From positions 372,001-436,000 of the forward strand of contig NZ_UYZY01000002.1 in NCBI RefSeq assembly GCF_900626075.1: a DNA stretch of 64,000 nucleotides, written 5' to 3'. Under the pieces are notes generated by a model, which saw nothing but the letters and a program-made list of their open reading frames with translations, made no database searches and was not told the DNA's origin. The DNA comes from Clostridium transplantifaecale (lineage in GTDB: Bacteria; Bacillota; Clostridia; Lachnospirales; Lachnospiraceae). Positions within the stretch are counted from its first letter, which is position 1. Each line of letters begins with the position of its first letter. Below, piece after piece: positions 1-9,088 of the stretch. The translations under genes were made by a program, and so were the position numbers.

Positions 1-528
1 CAGCGTTGTGAGCAGCGCATCGTATTCGTTGGGATCCATTACCCGCGTCAGCGTCGTTTGAATGCTGGAAAAAAAGGAGGTCAGGACGGTTCCGATGAGA
101 AGCACATACAAAACATTGTGTTTCGTCTTTTTAAACAAATAGCTGTAAATAGCCGTAGCCGCCGTGCCCATGATTATTAAGTCTACAGCAAAGGACAAAT
201 TGGCGTTGACGGCAAGGATACTTCCGGAACCGGCCACAAAAACGACCGCAGTATGGATCAGCGTATACAACGAGTTCATCCCCAGCAGACAGGGCGTGAC
301 GATGCGGTTGTTAATGACAGACTGAAATACAATGGAGGCTCCGCCGATGGCAAAGGCTGTAATGAGCATGGCGATCAACTTCGGAGTCCGGATTTTCATG
401 GCGTATCGAACCAGCTTTTCGTTGCCGAAGCGCACGTCAACCAGCATATAGGCGGCAGCTGCCAGCAGCACCAACGCGGTTAAAATCAGCAGTTTGCGCA
501 CATTTGCGCGGTGGGCATCCGTTCTCAT
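1..528 (-). CDS. FecCD-family iron-chelate ABC transporter permease (partial)
   Basis: This reads on the minus strand from an ATG at 528 and runs off the left edge, so only about 176 N-terminal residues are visible. The translation begins MRTDAHRANVRKLLIL, gives a first membrane helix, then the FecCD-like stretch AMLITAFAIGGASIVFQSV and further hydrophobic segments. The FecCD family forms the membrane channel of ferric-siderophore and haem importers and usually works as a heterodimer. Its ATG overlaps the stop of the preceding permease gene by four bases (ATGA), a sign of translational coupling. I expect the ATPase and binding protein beyond the left edge, because neither lies upstream. The family call is secure; the chelate is unknown. 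Confidence 0.9.
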   Translation of the reverse strand, partial: MRTDAHRANVRKLLILTALVLLAAAAYMLVDVRFGNEKLVRYAMKIRTPKLIAMLITAFAIGGASIVFQSVINNRIVTPCLLGMNSLYTLIHTAVVFVAGSGSILAVNANLSFAVDLIIMGTAATAIYSYLFKKTKHNVLYVLLIGTVLTSFFSSIQTTLTRVMDPNEYDALLTTL

Positions 529-1568
529 AACCGTTCACCTCCCTGTTCAGAGGCGGAAACAGCAGCCGCACAGCCGGAGCTGCCAGCCCCCGGCAGGCGG
601 ACTGCTTTCCGCCCGTTCTTCAGCCTGTAAAACAGCAGACCGACAAAAATAATGCTGCCGAGGATGCCCACAATCAGCTCGATGGGCAGCTCATAAGGCG
701 CAATCACCACCCTGCCGATTATATCGCATACCAGCACGAACAGCGCGCCGAACAGGGCCGTGTCCAGCAGAGTGCCCCGAATTTTATCTCCCTTAAACAT
801 GGCGACCACATTGGGAACGATCAGCCCTATGTAAGAGATGGAGCCGACAACCACAACGATGGAGGCGGTGATCATGGCAGCTATGGTAAGGCCCATAAAC
901 AGCACCAGATTATGAGGTACCCCCAGATTTTGGGAAAAGTCCTTTCCCATGCCCACGATATTAAAGTGATTGGCAAAAATGAAGGCCAGTACAACAAGCG
1001 GCACTATCAGATATACAATCTCATAGCGTCCCCGGAGCACCATGGAAAAGTGTCCCACCAGCCAGGATGAGATCGCCTGTGTCATTTCATACTTATAGGC
1101 CAGAAAACTGGTAATGCCTCCGATGACGTTGCCGAACATGATTCCCACCAGCGGCACCATAATCACATCCTTAAACTGAACCTTCTGTATGAACCACACA
1201 AAGGTCCACGTGCCTAAAACGGCAGCGGCAAACGCGAATACGGCCCGCCCCCACAGGGTGGAAGACGGCATAAAAAGCAATGCCAGAAGAATCCCCAATT
1301 GGGCGGATGAAATGGTCGCTCCTGTTGTGGGAGAGACAAATTTATTCATGCAGAGCTGCTGCATGATGAGTCCGGCCACACTCATCCCTACGCCCGTGCA
1401 CAGTATGGCCAGCAGCCTGGGCAGACGGGATATAAAAAATATCTCCAGCTTTCCGCTGTCGTGAAACAGAGAAGCAAAATCGATATCGATCACACCGACA
1501 AACAATGACAGCACCGAAGCAAGAATCAAGCTGACGGCTAAAAAAATAGTAAAAATTCGTCCTTTTAT
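525..1568 (-). CDS. FecCD-family iron-chelate ABC transporter permease, probable ATA start
   Basis: This is a polytopic FecCD permease of about 347 residues, containing the family signature region SRLPRLLAILCTGVGMSVAG followed by further membrane helices, and first gene of an iron-chelate import operon. A TTG at 1529 would be a formal start but has no ribosome-binding site and cuts the first helix in half. The frame stays open upstream to an ATA at 1568, which sits 8 bases after AAAGGAGG (1577-1584) and gives a complete N-terminal helix (IKGRIFTIFLAVSLILASVL). I therefore place the start at this ATA, a rare initiation codon. A single-base error in the read is the main alternative. The gene overlaps the next permease by four bases. 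Confidence 0.88.
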   Translation of the reverse strand: MKGRIFTIFLAVSLILASVLSLFVGVIDIDFASLFHDSGKLEIFFISRLPRLLAILCTGVGMSVAGLIMQQLCMNKFVSPTTGATISSAQLGILLALLFMPSSTLWGRAVFAFAAAVLGTWTFVWFIQKVQFKDVIMVPLVGIMFGNVIGGITSFLAYKYEMTQAISSWLVGHFSMVLRGRYEIVYLIVPLVVLAFIFANHFNIVGMGKDFSQNLGVPHNLVLFMGLTIAAMITASIVVVVGSISYIGLIVPNVVAMFKGDKIRGTLLDTALFGALFVLVCDIIGRVVIAPYELPIELIVGILGSIIFVGLLFYRLKNGRKAVRLPGAGSSGCAAAVSASEQGGERL

Positions 1569-1593
1569 GGAAGTCTCCTCCTTTCAAGCTTAA

Positions 1594-1609
1594 GTTAGTT
1601 CCAGCTAAC
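1594..1609. promoter_or_regulatory. Palindrome in the leader of the iron-chelate permease operon
   Basis: GTTAGTTCCAGCTAAC has GTTAG/CTAAC arms separated by six bases. It lies between the probable transcription start and the ribosome-binding site of the FecCD operon. DtxR/IdeR-type metal regulators recognise related TTAG...CTAA palindromes, so an iron-dependent operator is possible. This is inference from pattern and context only. Confidence 0.35.
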
Positions 1610-1684
1610 CCTCAGGTAAAAAAATACACTGCGCGAAAGCGGCGACCGGGCTTATATGCTTTCGAACAATGCTCATCGCTGATG

Positions 1685-1713
1685 ATTATACTAAAACTCT
1701 TTTCGTCTGTCAA
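1685..1713 (-). promoter_or_regulatory. Consensus sigma-A promoter of the FecCD operon
   Basis: On the minus strand TTGACA (1713-1708) is followed by a 17-base spacer and TATAAT (1690-1685). Both hexamers are perfect. Transcription should start near 1678 and give a leader of about 110 bases before the first permease. Confidence 0.85.
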
Positions 1714-2068
1714 GTTATGACCTTGTGTCTGACGCATGAAAACCATCGCGCTTCGCCGCCAAAACAGGAACCTTCCTCTTTGGCAAAATAGCAGCTATGC
1801 CTTATTTTACAGTGAATTCCGGAAATTCTTTTCAATGCCGGAATTTTAAATACGAAACCGAATTGGAGGAAAAAATTGTCATTTGTTAAACGAGGGGAGA
1901 CTGCCTGTGGTAAATCCCCCCCCCTTCTTCCCTGTTTCCCTGCCATGAAAACGTCCTTGCCTTCTCCGGAAGCATACCGCTATTTGTTATCAGTATCCTG
2001 TTTCACAGCCTGCATGTATTTTCCTTGCAGGATGAACTAACATGGAGGTAAAAGATCAAATACATGTT
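1714..2068. other. Gene-free stretch between FecCD promoter and AraC gene
   Basis: I see no convincing gene here. The short open frames have no ribosome-binding site and no recognisable protein character. The AraC gene ends at 2069 reading left, and I found no clear intrinsic terminator after it. Confidence 0.5.
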
Positions 2069-3592
2069 TTAGGGCAACCTGCTCTCCGGCAAAAGCCGGT
2101 AGTTTCCCGGAGATATCCCTGCCTCCTTCTTAAAAACGGCTCCCAGATAGCTGGTGGTCTGGAATCCCGTCTTCTCCGCAATCTGTGCAAGGCTTAAATC
2201 ACTGCCCCGCAACAGCTTTTTGGCATTTTTAAGCTGAATCTCCCGGCTGTAGCGGACAAAATTCATTCCAAAACGCGCTTTAAAGGCGCGGCTGAAATAG
2301 GCCGGACTGTAACCGCATAAATCCGCCACTTCATTTAATCCCGGATTATTCATATAATACTGTTCCAGATAGGCGGCCGCCATATCGAGGGGCGTGCTTT
2401 TCGGAACCTCGGACTTTAAACTCCTCGACAGGCCCAGAAGGAACTGGTATGTCTCGGCCTTGACGTCGTTCATTGTATTGGCTTTAAAGATCGCGCCGGT
2501 GGCGGACAAGACTTTCGATGAAATATCCACCGCATCCAATCCCATGCCGACGCCGTATCCGGCCAGCTCGGAAAGGATGGAGACCGACAACGACTTTATA
2601 TAGGAAGAATCCGCGTTCTGCATGGCAAGCCCGGCAAAGATATGGTTGAGTGTCTCCGCACAGAGAGAATCGTCCTGTGTTGTGACCGCAACGATCAAAT
2701 CCTTTTTTCCCTGTTCCCGGAGGGCAGGCGAACCACCGGCCTTCGATGCTTTCCCCCTCTCGGAGGATGGGCTGTGATAGCGCAGAAGCTGTCCCGGCCC
2801 GGCCATAAATGACTGCTCTAGCGCCCGGAAGGACTGCTCATAGGCGCGGCAGAGCAATGCCGGAGCCGCACAAAAGCAGCTCATTCCGATTGAAACGGAA
2901 TATCCCGTCACCTTTTTAATCTCCGACAGGAGCAGTTCGGCGCACCGGGCGGCGTAATCTTCCGCATCCTCCCCCGTTAAATCACGGCAGTTGAGTAAAA
3001 CCACCACCTTGTCCGTCCCCATCAGCGTGGCGGACACGGCGCTGTATCCCCGCTCCAGTACCTTTCTGGTGCTGTTGAGCAGGGTTCTCTTAAGCCGGTA
3101 CCGGTAAACGTTATCCCTCTTCTCGCAAACGGTCCAGAAATCATCGAACACAATGGTAAAGACAATCTGCGGATTTATCTTGATATGCATGGTCTGAAAC
3201 AGGAAGTCCAGCTCCAGGATACGCTCCGGATGGCCGTATATCATGTCGTTCACATATTCCGAAGCCAGTATATCCTTAAACATCTCCGCAGAAAAGACTG
3301 CCCGTCCGTCCGGCACATTAGCCAGGCTGATCAGCCTGAACTCCGGATACAGCGTTTTCATCATCCCGATCTGCTCTGGCGACTCCGCAATAAGGCTTGC
3401 CAGGCAGGTATCTCTCTTCTCCCGAATCTCCTTCAAAATGCCCGGCGTAATATGGAGGGCATCAATAAATAACAGACACGGTTCAAAACCGGAAAGAAGT
3501 TCTCCGATCTCCCCGGCGCTCTCAGCAAAATATGGATTGAAATGTAAAAAAAACGACATTGACTCTTTTTTGACCGCACATATCACTTTCAT
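2069..3592 (-). CDS. YesN-like AraC-family transcriptional regulator
   Basis: This 507-residue regulator has three parts. Residues 1-125 look like a degenerate receiver-type or sensor region. Residues about 130-290 resemble the inactive GGDEF-like middle domain of YesN-type regulators (VVVLLNCRDL, then YSVSIGMSCF and a spaced LLRYH). Residues about 400-505 form two AraC helix-turn-helix motifs (LNEVADLCGYSPAYFSRAFK and LAQIAEKTGFQTTSYLGAVF). The start is ATG 3592 with a purine-rich GGGGGA site upstream. It is divergently transcribed from the flavin-reductase/amidohydrolase operon and probably controls it. No separate histidine kinase lies nearby, so the sensing mechanism is unclear. Confidence 0.87.
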   Translation of the reverse strand: MKVICAVKKESMSFFLHFNPYFAESAGEIGELLSGFEPCLLFIDALHITPGILKEIREKRDTCLASLIAESPEQIGMMKTLYPEFRLISLANVPDGRAVFSAEMFKDILASEYVNDMIYGHPERILELDFLFQTMHIKINPQIVFTIVFDDFWTVCEKRDNVYRYRLKRTLLNSTRKVLERGYSAVSATLMGTDKVVVLLNCRDLTGEDAEDYAARCAELLLSEIKKVTGYSVSIGMSCFCAAPALLCRAYEQSFRALEQSFMAGPGQLLRYHSPSSERGKASKAGGSPALREQGKKDLIVAVTTQDDSLCAETLNHIFAGLAMQNADSSYIKSLSVSILSELAGYGVGMGLDAVDISSKVLSATGAIFKANTMNDVKAETYQFLLGLSRSLKSEVPKSTPLDMAAAYLEQYYMNNPGLNEVADLCGYSPAYFSRAFKARFGMNFVRYSREIQLKNAKKLLRGSDLSLAQIAEKTGFQTTSYLGAVFKKEAGISPGNYRLLPESRLP

Positions 3593-3700
3593 AAAAATCC
3601 CCCTGCCTCCCTGTATTCCCGCCGTTTTCGTCTTATTACCTTTTCAAACCAAATTAACACAAATGTCAAAAAAACACAATAGCACCGCAAAAAATTGAAT

Positions 3701-3728
3701 TTCAACTTTTTCACCGCTTTACTATAAT
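3701..3728 (+). promoter_or_regulatory. Probable promoter of the flavin reductase-amidohydrolase operon
   Basis: TTCAAC (3701-3706) and a perfect TATAAT (3723-3728) are separated by 16 bases. The -35 element is weak, as expected for an activator-dependent promoter, and the divergent AraC gene is the obvious candidate activator. Confidence 0.5.
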
Positions 3729-3871
3729 AAATTTAAGTTAGGCGGCCGCCATACAGCACACATTTATTAGTACACTTTGATCAATACGTTTCCACCTGTA
3801 CGTTTCCAACAATACATATCGCGAGTGGAATTTTGATTAAATCGTGTTTTATAACCAGAGGAGGATATCAG

Positions 3872-4543
3872 ATGTTTTACGAACCATCAAAAAACAACCA
3901 TGGATTGCAGAGAAATCCATTTAAATCCTGTTCCGTTCCGCGTGTGATCGGATGGATTTCCACGAAAAACGAGGACGGCAGCGACAATCTCGCGCCATAC
4001 AGCCAGTTCACCAACCTGACCTTTGATCCGCCGATTGTACTTTTTTCATCTAACCAGAACGTGGTCGGCGACCGGAAAAATACCGTCAAAAACATTGAAA
4101 GAACCGGGGAGTTTGTCTACAATATGGTATCCTGGGACTTAAAGGAAGCGATGAACCGCTCTTCTATCTTTGAAGTTCCGGAAGGGGTAAAAGATAAATT
4201 TGAATATGCCGGAGTTTCGAAGGTTCCCTCCAACCTGATCGACGTTATGCGGGTGGCGGAATCACCGGTACAGTATGAGTGCCGTTACATGCAGACCATA
4301 CGGATTCCCGGCAGCGACAACCTGGCGACGGTGGACTGCATCATAGCAGAAGTGATAGGAATCCACATCGCAGATGAATTTTTGCTTCCCAACGGCAAGA
4401 TTGATATCTGCAGCATCAAACCCGTTGCCCGCCTGGGATATTTTGATTTTACCGTAGTCAATAATTCCTTTGAAATGGCTCCGCCGAAGGTGAGCCCGGA
4501 GAAACAGAAATTAGTGGACAAAGGACTGGAAGGAAAAGTGTAA
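3872..4543 (+). CDS. Flavin reductase-like (DIM6/NTAB family) FMN-binding protein
   Basis: This protein of 223 residues has the flavin-reductase-like split-barrel pattern: PRVIGWISTKNEDGSDNLAP near the N-terminus, a middle NMVSWDLKEAMNRSS segment, and a C-terminal KPVARLGYFDF. Family members bind FMN and reduce flavin, or act on small aromatic substrates. The true start is ATG 3872, nine bases after AGAGGAGG; an upstream in-frame TTG at 3833 has no ribosome-binding site. It is the first gene of an operon followed by an amidohydrolase, a GPH-type symporter and a MATE transporter, which suggests that it handles an imported metabolite. The family is clear, the substrate is not. Confidence 0.85.
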   Translation: MFYEPSKNNHGLQRNPFKSCSVPRVIGWISTKNEDGSDNLAPYSQFTNLTFDPPIVLFSSNQNVVGDRKNTVKNIERTGEFVYNMVSWDLKEAMNRSSIFEVPEGVKDKFEYAGVSKVPSNLIDVMRVAESPVQYECRYMQTIRIPGSDNLATVDCIIAEVIGIHIADEFLLPNGKIDICSIKPVARLGYFDFTVVNNSFEMAPPKVSPEKQKLVDKGLEGKV

Positions 4544-4609
4544 CGGACAGATAGAAGACAGATAGAATATTGGTAACAGATGAACCGGGGTTTAAGAAGG
4601 AGAATACAA

Positions 4610-6262
4610 ATGAATGGGGCAGACTTAATTATAACAGGTAATTCAGTTTTTACGGCACTGGACGATGTGCCTTTTAAGGGCGGGGTTGCGATAAAGGGAA
4701 ACCGGATCGCCCGGGTTTTCCAGGGGGAAATTCCGGACGGGCTGGCAGATGAACACACTGAGATACGGGAATATGGGGACAAGCTGATTATGCCGTCCTT
4801 TATCGACGCCCATACCCACTTTTCCATGGGCGCCGCCGCATCCAGCAGCCATGTGTGCATGGAGCTGGAGGATTCCTCATCACCGGAAGAATGCGTAAGG
4901 ATTGCAAAGGAATTCGAGCGGACTCACCCGGATGAAAAGCGGATCATGGGAATCGGCTGGTATACTGCATGGTGGGGTGACATCCCGCTGCCGGACAAGA
5001 CACTGCTGGACGAGGCATTTCCGGACAAACCTGTCTATCTTCTGTGCGCGGATCTTCACACGGCATGGGTAAACACACTGGCTTTACAGGAACTGGGGAT
5101 CGATGAAAACACGAAACCGGAGTATGGGGAAGTGCGTCTCGGAGAAAACGGAAAGCCGGACGGCATTCTCTTTGAGATTGACCTAATGCTCCCTATCTTT
5201 GCCAAACTGGTGGATTATCCGCTGGAGATTCTGACCGAACTGTTCGGAGCATTTTTGAAGGAAGCCAACGGGTACGGAATTACCTGCTTAAGCGATATCA
5301 CCGCGGCCAAATTGAACCCGGAATTTATCACCTATATGGATAAGCTGGTTCAGATGGAGGAAAACAACACCTTCACCGCCAGGCTCCATACATACACCAA
5401 TCTGGGCGTAACGGGAAATTATGAAAAAGAGCTTGAAATGTATTCGAAATACCATACGGAGAAAATCCGGTATGCCGGTTTAAAGCAGGTAATAGACGGT
5501 GTCACCTCCACCTACACCGGACTTCTTTTAGAACCATATTCCGACCGTCCGGAAATGACCTGTGAGGCAAATTACCCGAAGGAAACATTCTTAAAATGTA
5601 CAAAGGCAGCCAACAGCCAGGGGCTCGGCGTCCGCTATCACTGTATCGGGGACAAAGCCGTACAGTGGGCGCTGGACTGTTTCGAGGAGGCCAATCTTTA
5701 TGCTGATAATGAAGGAAACAGAAAGCGTCTTCCAAATGCAATCGAACACATTGAAAATATCCATACGGACGATATCGGCAGATTTAAAGAGCTGGGCGTT
5801 ATTGCATCCGTGCAGCCCTACCATGTGACCTTCGACAGCAATGAAAAGGTCAGCCGCATCGGCATGGAACGCTGCCGCTATGAGTGGCCGTTCAGAAGCC
5901 TGATTGACAGCGGCGCCAGGCTGGCCCTGGGAACCGACTACCCGGTGGTAGGCCTTAACCCGTTTAAGAATATTTATGCCGCCGTATCCAGGTGCGATGA
6001 TGAGGGAAATCCTACGTCCGTCAATCCGCAGGAGGCAATCACGCTTACGGAGGCGCTTCAGGGCTACACCAGATGGGCCGCCTGCGCTTACGGAAGAGAG
6101 GATGAGCTGGGCACTCTGGAAAAGGGGAAATTTGCGGATATTATTGTCATAGACCGGAATATGTTTGAAATTCCGCAGAAAGATATACAGGATTGTCAGG
6201 TGGAACTGACGGTATTTGACGGAGCTGTTATATTTGACAGGGAGAAAAATGGCGTTTGCTAA
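4610..6262 (+). CDS. Amidohydrolase, YtcJ-like (amidohydrolase 3 family)
   Basis: This metal-dependent hydrolase has about 550 residues. The metal site begins with IDAHTHFS (HxH), continues with YHCIGDKAVQWALD and IEHIENI in the TIM barrel, and ends with LALGTDYPV carrying the catalytic aspartate. A C-terminal segment (LGTLEKGKFADIIVID) is typical of the small beta-domain of YtcJ-like enzymes. ATG 4610 follows AAGGAG at a good distance; an earlier in-frame ATG at 4580 lacks a site. The family hydrolyses amide or N-acyl bonds in small molecules. It is co-transcribed with a flavin reductase-like protein and a sodium/proton-sugar type symporter, suggesting hydrolysis of an imported substrate. 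Confidence 0.88.
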   Translation: MNGADLIITGNSVFTALDDVPFKGGVAIKGNRIARVFQGEIPDGLADEHTEIREYGDKLIMPSFIDAHTHFSMGAAASSSHVCMELEDSSSPEECVRIAKEFERTHPDEKRIMGIGWYTAWWGDIPLPDKTLLDEAFPDKPVYLLCADLHTAWVNTLALQELGIDENTKPEYGEVRLGENGKPDGILFEIDLMLPIFAKLVDYPLEILTELFGAFLKEANGYGITCLSDITAAKLNPEFITYMDKLVQMEENNTFTARLHTYTNLGVTGNYEKELEMYSKYHTEKIRYAGLKQVIDGVTSTYTGLLLEPYSDRPEMTCEANYPKETFLKCTKAANSQGLGVRYHCIGDKAVQWALDCFEEANLYADNEGNRKRLPNAIEHIENIHTDDIGRFKELGVIASVQPYHVTFDSNEKVSRIGMERCRYEWPFRSLIDSGARLALGTDYPVVGLNPFKNIYAAVSRCDDEGNPTSVNPQEAITLTEALQGYTRWAACAYGREDELGTLEKGKFADIIVIDRNMFEIPQKDIQDCQVELTVFDGAVIFDREKNGVC

Positions 6263-6279
6263 CAGAGGGGGAAATTACT

Positions 6280-7680
6280 ATGGAGGAGAAAAACGGAAAG
6301 CTCAGTTTCCGCACTAAATTAAGCTACGGGGTAGCCGCCGCAGGGGACGCGGCAATCTACAATTTTGTCAGCATTTACTTTTTATTCTATCTCACAACGG
6401 TTGCAGGGATCGATCCGGCCAAAGCCGGAACCCTGTCTTCACTGTCACTTTTAATTGGGGCCATTGCCACCATATTTGTCGGATACCTGTCCGACAACAG
6501 CTCAAACCCACACGGCAGACGCCGCCCCTTTATCCGGATCGGCCTTCCGCTGTTTGCCGTTTCTTTTGTACTGATGCACTCCAGGATGGCAGGGGGCAGC
6601 ATCCTTTATTACGGTATCTTCGCCACGCTGTTCTGGTCCGCCTATGCCATTTTCTACGTGCCTTATACCGCGCTCGGGGCCGAGATTACCGATGATTATG
6701 ACGACAGGACGCGTCTTCGGACCTTCGCGGCGGTGGGAAGCTCCGCGGGCAACTACTTTGGCATGGTATTTCCGCTTCTCCTGGTAAGCCTGTTTGGCAG
6801 GCTGGGAAAAAGCACCGAAACAAGCTGGAGCATGACGGCCGTGATTATCGTCCTCTTTGCTGCCATTATGATTCTAACCATGCTGCGCGCAACGAGGGGG
6901 AAAGAACGCATCACGGAACCGGCGGCCGGCGCTCAGAAACCCGGTATCTTCAAGGATTATCTGAACGCGTTTCAGATTAAACCAATGAAATACCTGATTT
7001 TGTCCATCATATTCACCCTGGCTGCTTACACAATCTACTTAAGCAGCGTCGCATTTTTCATTACCTATAACCTGAACCTGCCGGAAAGCTACTCTTCCAC
7101 TATCTTTTTAGTGGCCTGCATTTTTATCGTTATCTATGCGCCGTTTATCGACAAGGTGGCGACCGCCTGGGGGAAAAAGCAGTCCTTTATCCTCTGTATG
7201 GCAGTCACCTCCGTGCTGATGATCGTCATGAATTTCATCGGGATCCGGAGCCACATTATGCTGCTGATTTTTGCCGCAGTCCACACGCTTGGCGCTTCGG
7301 TCTACTGGCAGCTTGCCTCTGCCATCCTCTATGACCTGACGGAAGTGATTGAACTCAAATTCAACAAGAGAAGCGAGGGAACGCTTTCCTCTCTCCAGTC
7401 TATCTGCCAGCAGGTGGGCACCGCCTTCGGAATGCTCATCATGGGATGGATCCTCAAATTCTCCGGTTTCCAGGAAGGAATGGCCGTACAGTCCGCCGGG
7501 GCTCTGTCGGGCGTGCAGTTTTTACTGACTATCGTTCCGGCCGCGGGCTATCTGATCGCTGCGGCAATGATGTTTCTGTTCCCTCTCACGAAAAAACGGT
7601 ATGAACTGGTTCAGAAAGCAATTGAAGAAAAAAATCAGACCGGACAATACTCTCTGGACGGACTGGAGCAGATTGTCTGA
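6280..7680 (+). CDS. GPH-family (MFS) cation symporter
   Basis: This is a 466-residue integral membrane protein with about twelve helices. The N-terminal LSYGVAAAGDAAIYNFVSIY and the loop GYLSDNSSNPHGRRRPFI match the glycoside-pentoside-hexuronide:cation symporter group, whose members import sugars, glucuronides or related anions with Na+ or H+. ATG 6280 follows GAGGGGG; an in-frame TTG at 6256 lies inside the end of the amidohydrolase gene and is less likely. It sits 17 bases after the amidohydrolase stop. The likely role is uptake of the substrate hydrolysed by that enzyme, which would make a conjugate such as a glycoside or glucuronide plausible. Confidence 0.88.
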   Translation: MEEKNGKLSFRTKLSYGVAAAGDAAIYNFVSIYFLFYLTTVAGIDPAKAGTLSSLSLLIGAIATIFVGYLSDNSSNPHGRRRPFIRIGLPLFAVSFVLMHSRMAGGSILYYGIFATLFWSAYAIFYVPYTALGAEITDDYDDRTRLRTFAAVGSSAGNYFGMVFPLLLVSLFGRLGKSTETSWSMTAVIIVLFAAIMILTMLRATRGKERITEPAAGAQKPGIFKDYLNAFQIKPMKYLILSIIFTLAAYTIYLSSVAFFITYNLNLPESYSSTIFLVACIFIVIYAPFIDKVATAWGKKQSFILCMAVTSVLMIVMNFIGIRSHIMLLIFAAVHTLGASVYWQLASAILYDLTEVIELKFNKRSEGTLSSLQSICQQVGTAFGMLIMGWILKFSGFQEGMAVQSAGALSGVQFLLTIVPAAGYLIAAAMMFLFPLTKKRYELVQKAIEEKNQTGQYSLDGLEQIV

Positions 7681-7703
7681 TTTGATAAAAAGGGAGTCAT
7701 TCA

Positions 7704-9038
7704 TTGAATTTATTAAAGCAGTACCTCAAATTTGTCATTCCGTCCATCGTGTCGATGTGGGTGTTTTCTCTCTACACGATGGCCGACGGGGTGTTTGTAG
7801 CAAAAGGGGTGGGGGAGACGGCCCTGGCTGCCGTCAACCTGTCCATGCCCCTGACCAGCATGATCTTTGCCCTGGGACTGACCTTTGCCACCGGAACCTC
7901 GGTTCTGGTCTCCATCTGCATGGGGAAGGGCGATATGGATCGGGCTAACGGGCTGTTCAGCCAGAATATTGTAACAATGGCGGTTCTCGGAATAACGCTC
8001 ACTGTCCTAATCCGGATGAACCTGAAATCCATAGCGCTGTTTCTCGGCGCGACGCCGGACACGCTCGGTTACGTCAAAGAATATACAGGGATTATTGCGC
8101 TGTTTGCCGTCTTTTTTATGGTCTCCTACAATCTGGAAGTGCTTGTAAAAGCGGACGGCGCTCCGCAGCTCTCCACAATAGGCGTAATGAGCTGCGCCCT
8201 GATGAATATAATTCTGGACTATGTTTTTGTCATGCACTTTCACTGGGGTGTGTGGGGAGCGGCTCTTGCCACGGGCCTCGCACAGGTGACGAGTACATCC
8301 ATCTTTCTGCTGTACTTTTTGAAAAAATCACGTCACCTGCACTTTACAAAATTCCGGTTCCGGTTTTCCATCTATAAAAAACTTCTGCCGCTGGGAATCG
8401 GAGAAGGGATTTCCGATTTGTCCAGCGGCATCGTGGTTTTTCTTTTTAACCAGGTTATTCTCTCTGCGATAGGGGAGTTCGCTCTGGTCAGTTATACGGT
8501 CATTTCCTACTTAAACACCCTCGTACTGATGACAATGACCGGAACCAGCCAGGGAATCCAGCCGCTTTTGGGCTTTCATCACGGGCGGGGAGAAAACGGC
8601 GTCTGCCGTTCCCTGCTAAAATACGGAATTTGTACCGCGCTGATCTGCGGCGTCGCCGCATTTACCGTTATTTCGGCGGCTGCGCCGGGAATCGCCGGCT
8701 TTTTTATTAATGAAGACCGGGATTTGAACCTTTACGAATATACGGTCCGGGTAATGCGGATTTATTCGCCCGCATTTCTCCTCATCGGCTTCAATGTGGT
8801 CGCTGCCGGGTTTTTTGCGGCCGTCGAACGGCCGGTCTTTGCCATGACCATCTCACTGGGCAGGGGATTATTCCTGATTACGGTCTGCCTTGTGCTTCTT
8901 CCATGGCTTGTGGGGGAACCCGGCGTCTGGCTGGCGGCCGCTGCCTCGGAGGGCGTCTGCCTTCTGCTCACACTGCTGCTGGCAGCTAAGTATAAGAAAC
9001 AGGCCGTTCCGGGATGCGGACTGGCGGCGGTTCCGTGA
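7704..9038 (+). CDS. MATE-family efflux transporter
   Basis: This 444-residue protein has twelve predicted helices arranged as two related halves. The first half begins with FVIPSIVSMWVFSLYTMADGVFVAKG, the usual MATE opening, and the second contains GTSQGIQPLLGFHHG. The family exports cationic drugs or metabolites in exchange for Na+ or H+. The start is TTG 7704, preceded by AGGGAG. It is the last gene of the operon starting at 3872, so it may export a product of the amidohydrolase reaction. An AT-rich hairpin (9066-9086) lies between it and the convergent dehydrogenase gene. Confidence 0.88.
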   Translation: MNLLKQYLKFVIPSIVSMWVFSLYTMADGVFVAKGVGETALAAVNLSMPLTSMIFALGLTFATGTSVLVSICMGKGDMDRANGLFSQNIVTMAVLGITLTVLIRMNLKSIALFLGATPDTLGYVKEYTGIIALFAVFFMVSYNLEVLVKADGAPQLSTIGVMSCALMNIILDYVFVMHFHWGVWGAALATGLAQVTSTSIFLLYFLKKSRHLHFTKFRFRFSIYKKLLPLGIGEGISDLSSGIVVFLFNQVILSAIGEFALVSYTVISYLNTLVLMTMTGTSQGIQPLLGFHHGRGENGVCRSLLKYGICTALICGVAAFTVISAAAPGIAGFFINEDRDLNLYEYTVRVMRIYSPAFLLIGFNVVAAGFFAAVERPVFAMTISLGRGLFLITVCLVLLPWLVGEPGVWLAAAASEGVCLLLTLLLAAKYKKQAVPGCGLAAVP

Positions 9039-9088
9039 AACAACGAAAAGCACGCTCCGCGAACATTTAATTGCCACTCAATTAAAGG

